A stretch of DNA of 64,000 nucleotides from contig CM044313.1 in assembly GCA_024291935.2 (NCBI GenBank), forward strand, positions 89,775,001 through 89,839,000, in the 5' to 3' direction. Shown one piece after another: positions 1-10,908 of the stretch (its first letter is position 1; each line of letters opens with the position of its first letter). This DNA is from Okapia johnstoni (taxonomy: Eukaryota > Chordata > Mammalia > Artiodactyla > Giraffidae). The notes beneath the pieces were generated by a model, which made no database searches, had not been told where the DNA came from, and saw only the letters and a list, made by a program, of their open reading frames with translations. The translations under genes were made by a program, and so were the position numbers.

Positions 1-1090
1 TGAAAGAGAAATACCGCTTTTAAAAATGACAGTATTCTAAAGTCCCGATATAATTCATTATTTTTATATAAAGCTTTGATATAAGGGGAACATTATATTT
101 TGTTTAACTATAGTAAGCTTTGGTTCCCCAGCCTCCAAACGATATTGTTTTAAAGAAATTTTAGGTATACAATTTTGTTGAATACTACTCATTCAGGTGG
201 CTAGGTATAATTGGTGTTATTAATTTTGGTTCACAACTCCTTGCAACAAGCTGGATAGTACATTTAAAACCATAAGTAAATATTGCACAGTGACTATAAG
301 CTTCATATATTTTGGTAATTATTATATCATAAAATTGTCCTCATTTTTAATTAACTCTGATTTGAATGGGTTTGTTAGGGTTTAATCTGTTTTATCATTC
401 AATATGCCTAATATTCTCTTGAGATAGCTGCATCTTGATTTAATTTACTTTTTCCTGTTTAGTTTAAAATGCAAACAAAACAGTTCTATCAGTTCAAAAA
501 TTAATGTTTTTGTATTGAAATGTCAACATTAAGAAGTCAATCTAAGATGACTATTGATTAATAATTTAGTGTTTATACACAACTAAGTGGCATTCAAAGT
601 CCAAGCTAATTTTATACTTACATACATTCAAAGACCTCAAGAAAACTGAATATTTTGTTTGTGTGTATACCATGCAACATCTTACTATTCAAAATGTCCC
701 AAAACTTTGTAAAATTGCATTAAATAAAATCAATTCCTAGGAAAAATGGATTTTTAAAAATCCACAAACATGAGATTCAGTGCAGTCTATTTTGCAAACA
801 GTCCAATCATGGTCAAATACATATAATAAGTATAAAACTATGTAGGTGTATTATGAAATTTCTTATGCATATAAAATTATGCAAAGAAATTTAGTGTGTA
901 ATGTGTACTCACCACCTATCTTGAGGAATAAAATTTTACTTATTAAGTTGAAGTCTCCCAAGTTCATATTCCATTTTCTCTTTCACTCCCATCCTATCAG
1001 ACTGTTTCTAGAGCACTGTTTTAAATATATTAAAGCTTGCAAAATGGACTTATAATTTGCCTATCCTTGGCAGTATGACTTTATAATTCA
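1..1090. other. AT-rich stretch, no gene seen
   Basis: No repeat, splice pattern or convincing reading frame was recognised. A 69-codon open frame at 846-1055 has no domain-like composition and is what AT-rich DNA gives by chance. Confidence 0.5.
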
Positions 1091-1099
1091 ATATAATAT

Positions 1100-1470
1100 T
1101 CTAGCAATTCATGTGTATTTAACAAAAGTAGTCTGTTTTGCACATTTTGACTACTGCACAGTTCTACTATATGTATTATGGTATTTCTTTATCCCTCCAT
1201 TGGTGTTTTAATTTTTCTTCCTGCAAATGAATCTACTATAAAGCTTCTTATGCATGTCCGTCTGTACTTGTACCAACAAATTTCTAGGATATCTGGAAGT
1301 TGAATTTTGTGGATATGGAATGCACATTTTTAAGAACACATGTATTGTAGTGGAATTTATAGAAATTATCCCTATTGTCTACATCTTTGTTAATACTTAG
1401 AAATCCAGTGGTTGTTTTGCTAGGATGATAGTTAAATTGCACTTTTTATGAATCTTTTTAATTCCCAAGC
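1100..1470 (-). mobile_element. Possible ancient L1 3' fragment
   Basis: The order of weak matches, ending with phrases such as ttctaggatatctggaag followed by atgcacatttttaa, resembles the reverse complement of the end of ORF2 of old mammalian L1 elements. A clearer antisense L1 with the same phrasing lies at 41100-41795. Divergence is high, no target-site duplication was found, and the call could be wrong. Confidence 0.35.
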
Positions 1471-2870
1471 TTCTGATTTATCCCTTCCCTCTCACATTTT
1501 CCCTTTGGTAACCATATGTTTGTTTTCAATGTCTGTAAGTCGATTTCTATATGATAAATAATTTCATTTGTTTCTTCCATTTTTAGAAATTAGATTGTAC
1601 ATCTAATATTTAAACTTTAATGTAGTTGACTTCTTGAAATATTTTTATGCTACTTGTTGTTTGTATCTTGTTTAAAATGTATACATGCTCTAAGGATGTA
1701 AATAAAATATCTTCTGAAAGTTTTGAAGATTTACTTTATATAGATAACTATTTTTACCATGAAATTTAAGGAGTGTATAATTAGATTTTCAAAATCTACT
1801 CTAGGTAGAATTGTCTCATAATTTAAAAAAAAATTAAAATCAGTGATGCGTGGTGTGTATACATCTCAGTGTAGGTATGACCAGATTTTAAAATTATGAA
1901 AAATGTCAGTAAAACACTTAATTATTTTAAATTATAATGCATTTAGTAAACTAGATATGTGTACATATGATATGTCTAGTAAGGATATATCTATTGAATG
2001 CGTTTTGTCAAATTATATCTTCCGTAAGATTTATGTCTCAAAAGACTTAAACTTCAAAATCAGCCCCATTCTGATCTGTAGATTTTACCTGGTCTGTGTA
2101 GAAAGAAGCTATACACACACATATACCCAAGGTAAAAATCAAGCTGTTTTTGAAACTCTGGAGTATTTAAATGGCAGTGAAAATAGTCTAGCTGACTATT
2201 TGGTAAAAAAATACTCTTGCTGACAAGTTTCCTGTACTTTAACTTGTGAAAATGATTAACTCTAGAAGTTACTGGTAACAGTCACTAACTCATGTCACAT
2301 GGGATTCTAGGTCTCTCACAGTCTTCTGCAAATCTGTGAATTATGCTGGCCAAAAAAACAGTGAGCTCTCCTATTCACCCAGGGGATAGACTCACTTCAG
2401 TAGATCTGTATCAGTAAAGGCTTTCTTACATAATTAATTACTATGATAGACTAGACATATCATTCTCCCTTGCCCTGCAATCATATTTATATTCTGTATT
2501 CAGTAGATATTTTAAAATTTACTCCTTGGCATATCATTAGTGTCATTCAGCTGCTTCAGTTTCTAAAGGTGTGCATTTTGGGTGTGAACTTTCTTTAATA
2601 ATGATGAACAGGGAACAGTCTTAGACTCAGCGATTAGGTGCACAGAGATAGGCCTTATTTCATAGTATTCTCTGATGCTTGTATTTTGTCCTAAATCACA
2701 GAAATAAGAATAAAGTGAATATTTTCTTTAATTCAAGTTTGATTGTCATGGGATCTTGAAATGCGTTGTTTTCATAATAGTGTGTTCTTTTATTTGATTT
2801 AAGGAAAAAGACAACTACATGTGTCATTTTTATTAATTATATGCATATAAAATACACAGTAGCCCCCCAT
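1471..2870. other. AT-rich stretch, no gene seen
   Basis: No recognised repeat. The 106-codon open frame at 1903-2223 is rich in AT-type codons, has no recognisable motif, and lies next to no splice or promoter signal that I can defend. I treat it as chance. Confidence 0.45.
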
Positions 2871-2996
2871 TCTAGGATTCAGTGCATATCATTGTTATAT
2901 ATTTTGAACGTCCTTTAATCTGTAACAATCTCTCAGACTTTCTTTCATGATCTTACTATTTGTGAAGAGTATAGGCTGTATTTGATAGAATGAAAT

Positions 2997-3285
2997 CAAC
3001 CCAAAATATTCATTGGAAGGATTCATGCTGAAGCTGAAATCTCTGGTACTTTGACCACCTGATGTGATGAGCTGACTCATTGGAAAAGAACCTGATGCTG
3101 GGAAAGATTGAGGGCAAAAGGAGAAGGGGGAAGCAGAGGATGAGATGGTGGGATGGTATCATGGACTCAATCGACATGAATTTGAGCAAACTCTGAGAGA
3201 GAGTGGAGAACAGAGGAACCTGGTGTGGTGCAGTCCATGGGGTCACAAAAGTCAGGCACAACTTGGCAGGTAACAATGTGCTCAT
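2997..3285 (+). mobile_element. BovB LINE, 3' end
   Basis: This is the only sense-strand BovB in the window. It covers the last codons of the RT protein (the part encoding [12 protein letters not shown] and [11 protein letters not shown] in the consensus) and ends with the BovB-typical gtccatggggtcacaaaa stretch. It is 5'-truncated and frame-broken, and inserted into the old repeat at 2880-4007. Confidence 0.85.
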
Positions 3286-3412
3286 GTTCAGTCACTCAGT
3301 CATGTTGGACGTTTTGTGACCCCACTGGACTATAGCCATCAGGCTCTGCTATCCATTAGATTTTTCAGGAAAGAGTACTGGAGGGGGTTGCCATTATTTT
3401 TCCAACCCATAG
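3286..3412 (-). mobile_element. BovA SINE monomer
   Basis: Reads as an antisense BovA body: cagtcactcagtcatgtt, then a diverged gactctttgtgacccca block, a modified ggctcctctgtccatggg block and gagtactggagggggttgcc. It abuts the sense BovB 3' end, so the two could form an inverted pair because both derive from BovB 3' sequence. Diverged; no clear target-site duplication. Confidence 0.75.
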
Positions 3413-3497
3413 TTAGACTTTTCCAGATATATCTTCATGACTGCATTCAGGTTAGTCATTTTAGGCAAGAATACCATGGAAGTGGTGGCATGCTCTT

Positions 3498-3703
3498 CTC
3501 ATGGCTCAGATGATAAAGAATCCACCTGCAATGCAGGAGACCTGGGTTGGGTTCAGTCCCTGGATTGGGAAGATTCCCTGGAGGAGGGCATGTCAACCAA
3601 GTCCTGTATTCTTGTCTGGAGAATTCCCATGGACAGAGTGCCTGGCAGGCTACAGTCCATGGCATCACAAAGAGTTGGACACTACTGAGCGACTAAGCAC
3701 AGC
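3498..3703 (+). mobile_element. Bov-tA SINE
   Basis: Sense Bov-tA: a tRNA-Glu-like head (atggctcagatgataaag, then the duplicated gggttgggttcagtccctg around box B) followed by a BovA body ending in gttggacactactgagcg. The flanks 3472-3500 and 3703-3731 are similar over about 29 bases (accatg...cttctca), which suggests an unusually long, mutated target-site duplication. Confidence 0.9.
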
Positions 3704-4007
3704 ACCATGAAGGTGATGTCATACCCTTCTCAGGGTATCATATCAAAAGGGAAGTGATAATAATGTGTCCCATTAGTGTTGAGGTTCACTTTGAGCCTTC
3801 ATTAAGATGATTAAGATGATACTTGTCTTTTTTTTTTTTTCCAGTGTAGAGTCAATATTTCCCTTCATATGTAAAAAGTAATTTGGGGGATAATCTTCGA
3901 GATTATATAGTGTCATATTCTTCATTATACCTTTACCCTCTAATTTCATGGTCCATTTTGACAATTCATTCTACATTTATTAGAAGTCTGCTATAAGGAA
4001 AAAGTTT

Positions 4008-4096
4008 TGCCTCTTTCTTTCCCACATTTTTTTCCCTTACTTCCTCCTTTCCTCCCTCTATTTTCCTTCATTCCTTTCTTCCTTCCTTCCTTCATG
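4008..4096 (+). repeat. Polypyrimidine tract, (TTCC)n-like
   Basis: An almost pure C/T stretch with short TTCC runs at its 3' end (ttcctttcttccttccttcc). It sits just after the old repeat. A likely length-variable simple repeat. Confidence 0.85.
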
Positions 4097-5556
4097 TATT
4101 TATATAACCATAATAGCAAAGGAGGAAAAACACATACACACACTCATAAATACATATAAAGGACAATAGTAGGATATCAGTACAGATTGGATTTGGTAAT
4201 TATTGATGAAAAATTTATTCCTGTATACTGACTATGCAGTGATTCTCCAGCAGAAGTGAAGCTAAAGAATTTAGAAGAACAGGCTCAAAATATCTGCCAT
4301 TTACTCATAACTGTTTATTAAAACATACATTGGATGTTAGAGCATAAATAACAAAGTAAGTGAGGCAAAATGTTGACAATATAAGAATCTGGATAGAGAA
4401 TGTATAGAATTTGTTAAGGATTCCTTTCGACCTTTCAGCAAAATCAAATTATTTCAAAGTTAAATGTGAACAATGATACTGTATGTATGTACATGCTAAA
4501 CTTTTATTAGGTTTCTTATGTAAATTTGTCAAGCTCATATTATCTCAGCTTTTTACACAATATAAAAATGCCTTACACATTTCTGTAAGCCATAGAGAAA
4601 AAGAATCAAAGGAACCTGAGATAAAAAAAATATAGACTTTAGTTAGCTAATTGATGCAAAAGGAAATTGGTTGGATTTCTGTATCTGTATTATTGTTCAC
4701 TTCCCAAGACTGTGTGTTCTTTGTGGTTCTAAAATATTATATTATTTAAGTAGAGTTAATTCCACTTGATAGAATAAACATAGCTAAATTTTAGAAAGGA
4801 AAATTCACTCAATGATCAGAACGAAAACAATCAAGTTTTACCTAAATTTGAGACATCTTTAGCCAGTAGCTTACCATTCTTACGGCACAGTGGGAGAAAT
4901 GGCATGTGGGTCCATCTTTTAAGTTTTATACTCTTCCTATTATTGATGATAGACCAAAAGACTGAACAGGTTGCTAAAGGAGAAACTGAATTGACTTAGC
5001 AAATTTTCAGAGGTTCAAGTAGAAAAGTCTATGAAACTCATGTGCAAGAACCATTGGTACATTTCATTTTTCATGTCTATAGAAATTTACATTCATACCT
5101 TTTACATTTTTAATGAAATTGACCATGTTTAATTACTTAAGTATATTCAGTTACATTTACATTTAAATTGTGAGCATATCATAGCTCTTCTTTCATATTA
5201 TTTCACAAGTTAGTATCATAATCTAAACAGGAAGATAAAAAAGTGCTTCCCTTTGTATTTTGATACAGATAGCTTCTGATCGTTTGTGTTATTTGAACTA
5301 AAGGAAAACACATCACATAGAAATATGCTTTCCCACTGAGATAAATAAAACATAAGGCAGCTTTTTATTATTTTATAGATAAGGGAAGATGAAGTCTTAC
5401 AAAAGTGGTTCTCAGATGCTTGTCCTTTTTTAAGAGACAAACAGGATATAAGAATGTTCAATTATTCAGCACATTTATGAAGACACTTAGATTGTTAGAT
5501 TGCAATGCAGATAAAAAGCCAGCTAGTAGGTTGGCAGTTCTTGACTTTTGAAAAGA

Positions 5557-5557
<1 letters not shown>
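4097..5557. other. AT-rich stretch, no gene seen
   Basis: Nothing recognised on either strand. Short CA-rich text at 4129-4145 is too short to count as a microsatellite. No reading frame with domain-like composition. Confidence 0.5.

Positions 5558-5589
<32 letters not shown>
5558..5589 (+). repeat. (CA)16 microsatellite
   Basis: An uninterrupted run of 16 CA units. A perfect dinucleotide run of this length is usually polymorphic in ruminants. Confidence 0.97.
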
Positions 5590-5590
<1 letters not shown>

Positions 5591-6108
5591 GTTAGCATGG
5601 AGTATTAGACTTAACGGCAGTGAGGTAGAATATCAAGATTCTTGATAGAATCAAGATAGATTCTAGGTAGAATGAAGGTAGATGTGAAGATTTTTATCAG
5701 TGCCTTAAATGTATAGATGTAAACATAGATATTTAGTGTTATGTGTTTTTAGTGTTCGGGGAACTGGGCTTAATTGGTTTAAAGAGGATATTTTCATGCA
5801 GGGCAGTGGTTGAAAATGAGCAGGTTGTAACACCGTAGTTTAGAATTGGTGTGCAGGAGAAGGGGTTGATCTCCAAAGAAGTCATGAGAACTAAATGGTT
5901 GCTTGAAAATCAAATTGCTTACTCATGTAAGATAACTAATACTCTGATAAAGACTTGTTTGCCCAGACGAATAAACTCTTTGTCCAGATAAATATGTTTA
6001 TAGGAAGTACCTGGAGCAAAGAGTAAAATTACTAGTTTACACCCTTATCTTCCTGTGAAAGAATGTCCTAGACAAAACAATTATCAGTGTAGCATAGATG
6101 ATGTTCTA
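5590..6108. other. Unique sequence, no gene seen
   Basis: A short local repeat of gatagaatcaagatagattctaggtagaatgaaggtag-like text at 5640-5680 (GATA/TAGA rich) is the only structure seen. No repeat family or gene recognised. Confidence 0.45.
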
Positions 6109-6116
6109 TTTTAGTT

Positions 6117-6311
6117 TCTCAGTCATATTTGACTCTTTGTGACCCCATGGCCTCTAGCCCTCCAGGTTCTTCTGTCCATGGGATTCTCCAGGCAAGAATA
6201 CTAGAGTGGGTTGCCATTCCTTTCTCCAGGGAATATTCCTGACCCAGGGATTGAACCCAGGTCTCTTTCATTGTAGAGAGATTCTTGACCATCTGATACA
6301 CCAGGGAATCC
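6117..6311 (-). mobile_element. Bov-tA SINE
   Basis: Antisense Bov-tA, complete from the BovA body (catatttgactctttgtga) to the tRNA-like head (accatctgatacaccaggga). A possible imperfect target-site duplication is ttttagtt (6109-6116) against ttttcagtt (6312-6320). Its complement gives an open frame of 60 codons, a standard SINE translation artefact. Confidence 0.9.
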
Positions 6312-6320
6312 TTTTCAGTT

Positions 6321-6776
6321 CTCAGTCCTGATCATTAAGTGATGTGGATTCAAGTGGTCTCAGCTCAGATCTCAAGGTTATAAATGGTTCTCTTGATAAA
6401 AAGGTGGTAGTACAACTTTCTGCCCCACTCAGTATATTATATTGGAGTGTAAATCATTGAGAGTAACGAATGTCTAATTTTTTAACATAAAATAATGATT
6501 CATTAGTGTTTTTAAAATAAATAATGCTATTCTATTATGCTGTTTATTTAAAAACAAGCTTTAAAGCACAATGATGTAATACTATTTTTTTTTTTAAGAG
6601 CTACTGCCTGGAACACAAATATAAAAGTCAAAATATCTCTGTGATAGAACTGATTTTTCTTTTTCTTAAGTGAAGATCAGTTAGTAAGAATCTCTCAATA
6701 TTATTATTACTACTCTTTCTACATAAGAACCATGTACTTTAAAAAGCTGACTTCATCTAAATCCACATATCAAAGA
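6321..6776. other. AT-rich stretch, no gene seen
   Basis: No repeat family or gene recognised. A T-run of about 10 lies near 6585. Confidence 0.45.
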
Positions 6777-7226
6777 TCAGTTCAGTCGCTCAGTCATGTC
6801 CAACTTTTTGAAACCTGTGGACTGCAGCACGCCAGGTTTGCCTGTCCATCACCAACTCCCAGAGCTTGCTCAAACTCATGTCCATCAAGTTGGTGATGTC
6901 ATCTAACCATTTCATCCTCTGTCATCCCCTACTTTGCCTGCTTTCAATCTTTCCCAGCGTCAAAGTCTTTTCAAATGAGTCAGTTCTTCACATCAGGTGG
7001 CCCAAGTATTGGAGTTTTAGCTTCAGCATCAGTCCTTCCAATGAATATTCAGGACTGATTTCCTTTAGGATGATCTGGTTGGATCTCCTTGCAGTCCAAG
7101 GGACTCTCAAGAGTCTTCTCCAACACCACAGTTCAAGAAGCATTAATTCTTCAGCATTCAGATTTCTTTATAGTCCAACTCTCACATCCATACATGACTA
7201 CTGGAAAAGTTATAGCTTTGACTAGA
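6777..7226 (-). mobile_element. BovB LINE, 5'-truncated 3' end
   Basis: Antisense BovB covering the last about 450 bases of the element. The complement encodes decayed versions of the C-terminal RT-protein blocks (W-C-W-R-R-L-L region, then Y-F-G-H-L-M, then the [10 protein letters not shown] region). The 3' tail is reduced to tcagttcag. Several frame breaks; not functional. Confidence 0.9.
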
Positions 7227-7383
7227 CTTAAACACATATGTACAAATGTGCAGGTGTGAACACACACATATAATTAGTATTAAAGCATAGGCTGGATTTT
7301 CAAGTAAAATATGATTGATTTTATCAGTCTTCTTACTAAGCGTATAACCTGGAACAATTTCATTTTTAAGGCTGAATTATGCA

Positions 7384-7402
7384 TGTGTGTGTGTGTGTGT
7401 GT
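7384..7402 (+). repeat. Short (TG)n run
   Basis: About nine TG units in AT-rich DNA, too short to be strongly variable. Confidence 0.8.
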
Positions 7403-7778
7403 ATTTGAAAAGTTGTAAATCTGAAATTCTGTAGAAGTTAAGTTATAATTATTAAGGTACAATAAGTTATACACAGATTATTATTTGTAATTAAACAGCT
7501 TGATGGGGAATACCTACATTTCATTATTTATTAAAAATTTTCTTTGGAGTTAACTATGAATTCAGCAAGAGGAATAAGACCATTAATGACCTTTAAATAA
7601 GACATTTAAGACCTTTTTAGTGACCAACTAAAGATCATTTTTTCTGATAGAACAGTTGCTTTCCCAGATGAGCTAACTCTTGGTACACAAAAATTGATTT
7701 AAAGAATTTCCTGAATCAAAAAGTAAAATAATTATTAGTTTTCATGGGTGTCTCGTGTTGGGCATAAATACCAAGGCC
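7403..7778. other. Unique sequence, no gene seen
   Basis: No repeat family or gene recognised between the two minus-strand BovB copies. Confidence 0.45.
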
Positions 7779-9022
7779 TCAGTTCAGTTCAGTTCAGTTC
7801 AGTTCAGTCACTCAGTCGTGTTCGACTCTTTGTGACCCCATGAATCGCAGCACGCCAGGCCTCTCTGTCCATCACAAACTCCTGGAGTCTACCCAAACCC
7901 ATGTCCATCGAGTCAGTGATGCCATCCAACCATCTCATCCTCTGTCATCCCCTTCTTCTGCCCCCAATCCTACCCAGCATTAGGGTCTTTTCCAATGAGT
8001 CAACTCTTCGCATGAGGTGGCCAAAGTATTGGAGTTTCAGCTTCAACATCAGTCCTTCCAATGAACACCCAGGACTCATCTCCTTTAGGATGGACTGGTT
8101 GGATCTTCTTGCAGTCCAAGGGACTCTCAAGAGTCTTCTCCAACACCACAGTGCAAAAGCATCAATTCTGCGGTGCTCAGCTTTCTTCACCGTTCAACTC
8201 TCACATCCATACATGACCACTGGAAAAACCATAGCCTTGACTAGACATACTTTTGTTGGCAGAGTAATGTCTCTGCTTTTCAATATACTATCTAGGTTGG
8301 TCATAACCTGCCTTCCAAGGAGTAAGTGTCTTTCAATTTCATGGCTGCAATCACCATCAGCAGTGATTTTGGAGCCCAAAAAAATAAAGTCTGACACTGT
8401 TTGCATTGTTTCCCCATCTATTTCCCCTGAGGTGATGGGACCAGATGCCGTGATCTTAGTTTTCTGAACATTGAGCTTTAAGCCAAGTTTTTCACTCTCC
8501 TCTTTCACCTTCATCAAGAGGCTCTTTAGTTCTTCTTCACTTTCTGCCATAACGGTGGTGTCATCTGCATATCTGAGGTTACTGATATTTCTCCCAGCAA
8601 TCTTGATTCCAGCTTGTGCTTCCTCAGCCCAGAGTTTCTCATGATGTACTGTGCATACAAGTTAAATAAGCAGGGTGACGATATACAGCCTTGACGTACT
8701 CCTTTTCCTATTTGGAATCAGTCTGTTGTTCCATGTCCAGTTCTAACTGTTGCTTCCTGACCTGCATACAGGTTTCTCAAGAGACAGGTCAGATGGTATG
8801 GTATTCCCATCTCTTTCAGAATTTTCCACAGTTTATTGTGATCCACACAGTCAAAGGCTTTGGCGTAGTCAATAAAGCAGAAATAGATGTTTTTCTGGAA
8901 CTCTCTTGCTTTTTTGATGATCCAGTGGATATTGGCAATTTGATCTCTGGTCCCTCTGCCTTTTCTAAAACCAGCTTGAACATCTGGAAGTTCACGGTTC
9001 ACGTATTGCTGTAGTGCATTCA
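7779..9022 (-). mobile_element. BovB LINE, 1.2-kb 3' part with RT domain
   Basis: Antisense BovB with a (TTCAG)n tail at 7781-7807 and a 5' truncation inside the RT domain. Read on the minus strand it encodes, in order, an RT motif-A block (F-I-D-Y-A-K-A-F-D), the Y-A-D-D catalytic motif (8560-8571), the thumb-like region, and the C-terminal W-C-W-R-R-L-L block. BovB belongs to the RTE clade: one protein with an APE-type endonuclease and RT, normally within an element of about 3.2 kb. Only the 3' third remains. It is inactivated by three stops and one frameshift (separate entries). Confidence 0.95.
7945..8550 (-). pseudogene. BovB RT-protein C-terminal remnant
   Basis: One reading frame from the Met after Y-A-D-D-T-T-V to near the C-terminus, broken twice. 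The stop at 8194-8196 replaces the Trp of the C-E-S-W-T block, and the stop at 7945-7947 replaces an Arg codon, as expected for CGA to TGA decay at a CpG. Conserved blocks seen are the GLKLN-QKTKI block and the [23 protein letters not shown] block. The protein was a reverse transcriptase acting at the target site during insertion; this copy cannot make it. Confidence 0.85.
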
Positions 9023-9023
9023 T
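8718..9023 (-). pseudogene. BovB RT fingers/palm remnant
   Basis: Minus-strand open frame of 101 codons. It begins in the N-A-L-Q-Q-Y-V block, contains G-F-R-K-G-R-G-T-R-D-Q and RT motif A (F-I-D-Y-A-K-A-F-D, with its first catalytic Asp), and ends at a stop (8718-8720) where the family has Trp (TGG to TGA). Between it and Y-A-D-D a single-base loss near 8628 (gggctgaggaag in place of gggctggaggaag) shifts the frame. Confidence 0.85.
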
Positions 9024-9029
9024 AGGAGA

Positions 9030-9587
9030 TTTGAGAGATAAGACACAAAGTTACTATAGTTCATATCCTTATCATAAGCCTCTTGAACATTTCTTAATGC
9101 TTAGATTAGAAGGATGAACACAGAAAAATATTTTCTCATGTAGTCAAAAGTCTAGAAGGTTTCAGTACAGTGAGCCTTTTAAAATGTTTCTACAAAAGTT
9201 TAGTTCAGTTTGACAAACATTTACATAGCACTTAATATTGTGGTTAGTCATTCTTTTGTAATCACATAGTCCAAGGTGGCATGCTGCAGGACACATGCGC
9301 TTCATACAAGTAGATTTAGGTACCCCCTTCCCCAGGCAGTTTCCATTTTTTGCTGAAATACAAAAAGTTAGATCATTTTAACAGGTTTTTGTAAAGATTT
9401 AAGGGATAGTATAATTAAAACATTTTCAATATGAAGGCTATAAATCAGGAAGACTACTACTTCTTGAATCATCATGAACAAGGGAACATCAATTTGATGC
9501 TAGTTATCTTTGTTACCTGGGGTTTTTTGAGATGGAGACCTGTCAATATGAGTGTAAGTTTGTAACCTTTAAAATGTCATTTAAAAT
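9030..9587. other. Unique sequence, no gene seen
   Basis: No repeat family or gene recognised. It separates the BovB copy from the SINE stub at 9588. Confidence 0.45.
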
Positions 9588-9624
9588 GACAGATAGTTTC
9601 TTTACACTAGCGCCACCTGGAAAG
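9588..9624 (-). mobile_element. Bov-tA head stub with CTCF-like core
   Basis: The text tttctttacactagcgccac, continuing with cctggaaagc, matches the antisense end of a Bov-tA tRNA-like head. No BovA body precedes it, so only a stub is left. On the minus strand 9608-9623 reads ccaggtggcgcta, which fits the core of the vertebrate CTCF motif. The CpG is still intact. Confidence 0.55.
9608..9623 (-). promoter_or_regulatory. Candidate CTCF-binding core
   Basis: Minus strand tttccaggtggcgcta against the consensus ccaccagggggcgcta: 12 of 16 positions match, including the whole AGG-GGCGCTA part except a tolerated T. This is motif matching by eye; binding is inferred, not shown. Confidence 0.4.
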
Positions 9625-10090
9625 CACATATTAAGGTGAAGTATGACAAAAAGACAGTTATATATGAGGTATAAAAAAATGTTTGAGCCCTATTTATGAA
9701 ACAATGTAAGAATGCAAAGCATATCACTAAAGCAACTGATACTTGCATGAATAATCAAAAGAGATTTTTAAGATTTAATTTCCCATAGGAACACAATTAT
9801 TGTTAACCATAAAAAAGTAGTGAATGATGTTTGTATGTGTGTTGTGGGTCTGGATATTTGTGTTACACATAAGAGGTTGTGCTCTAATTATGTATTGTTG
9901 ATATTGAATTTCAATTACTGTAATGCAGGAGAATTTCAGTATTTAAACAGTACATATGTTTAAATAATGAGGTCATTTTAAACGTAATTTCCTTCTCTGA
10001 AAATAATATTCCATAATACCTGACTTGATTTATTCTTTCATTCATCTATTTTTCAATTATCTATTGAGTATTTTCTATTTTCATTGTTTT
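9625..10090. other. AT-rich stretch, no gene seen
   Basis: No repeat family or gene recognised. Confidence 0.45.
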
Positions 10091-10345
10091 GGGGCTTCCC
10101 AGTTGGCATTTGTGGTAAAGTACCCACCTGCCAATGCAGGAGATGCAAGAGATGTGGGTTCAATCCCTGGGTTGGGAAGATTCCCTGGAGAAGGAAATGG
10201 AATTCCCTGGAAAAGAAATACAACCCATTTTTATATTTTTGCCTGGAAAATTCCATGGATAGAGGAACCTGGCAAGTTATAGTCCATGGGGTCACAAAGA
10301 TCAGATATGACTGAGTGACTGAGCACACGTGCACACACATACACC
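10091..10345 (+). mobile_element. Bov-tA SINE
   Basis: Sense Bov-tA: head from ggcttcccagttggcattt, box-B-like gggttcaatccctgg, BovA body to gactgagtgactgagcac. A 30-base expansion or small duplication in the body (tggaattccctggaaaagaa) makes it longer than usual. Possible CA-rich tail at 10322-10343. Confidence 0.92.
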
Positions 10346-10454
10346 TCGCTTATAAGCAGTGTGCCAGCTGTTTACAGTGGACAATTTCTCAGACCCCTAG
10401 AAAAAAATGTCAGTCAAGCAAAATTTTTATTTAATTTGCTGGTATAAGATATCT

Positions 10455-10835
10455 GATGTTAAATGTATGTGTCCATTTGGCTAGCCCTACTACACAGATA
10501 TGTCTTAAAAATAATTCTGGATGCTGTTGTAAGGATATTCTTTATGAAATCAACATTTAAATCCATAGACTTTGAACAAACCAATCGTGCTCCATAATGT
10601 AAGTAGGCCTCATTAAGACCTGAAGAAAAATGAAGACCTTAAGAAGAAGGCTGATCTTCTCCAAGGAAGGGGGATTCTGCCAGCACAAGAAATGCATCAT
10701 CATTTATTTTCTGGGTTTCCAGCCCATCCTGAAGATTTCAGACTTGCCAGCTGTCAATTTTTAAGATAAAGCTCTCTATATAAAGACACATCCTGTTGGT
10801 TCTGCTTCTCCTGAGAACTTGAGTAACACAAGTGG
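10455..10835 (+). mobile_element. Ancient LTR-like repeat (copy 1)
   Basis: Contains taaatccatagactttgaac, ctccataatgtaagtaggcc and, near the end, acacatcctgttggttctgc. These match in order an ancient mammalian repeat whose consensus ends like an ERVL/MaLR-class LTR. The same family occurs antisense at 28030-28930 and 40619-41062. I cannot assign the exact family name. Confidence 0.55.
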
Positions 10836-10908
10836 TAACAGCATCGTGACAGAACTTTAAGGGCATCTCAGAAAGGAGATATCAGGGACAGATATACATA
10901 GTTTCATT

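Larger units (their letters stand above)
2880..4007 (+). mobile_element. Ancient interspersed repeat, split by ruminant insertions
   Basis: Three blocks (about 2880-2995, 3426-3497 and 3704-4007) read in order as one diverged old mammalian repeat. Recognisable phrases are ctgtaacaatctctcag and, after the gaps, the catgaaggtgatgtcat and tgtcccattagtgttgag stretches. BovB/BovA (2997-3412) and Bov-tA (3498-3703) interrupt it. I know the consensus but cannot assign its family name with confidence. A poly-T run lies at 3828-3841. Confidence 0.5.

Noticed and set aside
1903..2223. 106-codon open frame in AT-rich DNA
   Set aside because: No motif, no repeat or gene context, composition typical of chance.
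3828..3841. Poly-T run as a terminator or retrocopy tail
   Set aside because: No retrocopy body beside it and no small RNA gene upstream; likely slippage within the old repeat.
7901..8467. 188-codon plus-strand open frame
   Set aside because: It is the antisense translation of BovB RT; the real coding sense is the minus strand. The 213-codon frame at 61110-61751 and the 119-codon frame at 6866-7225 are the same artefact.
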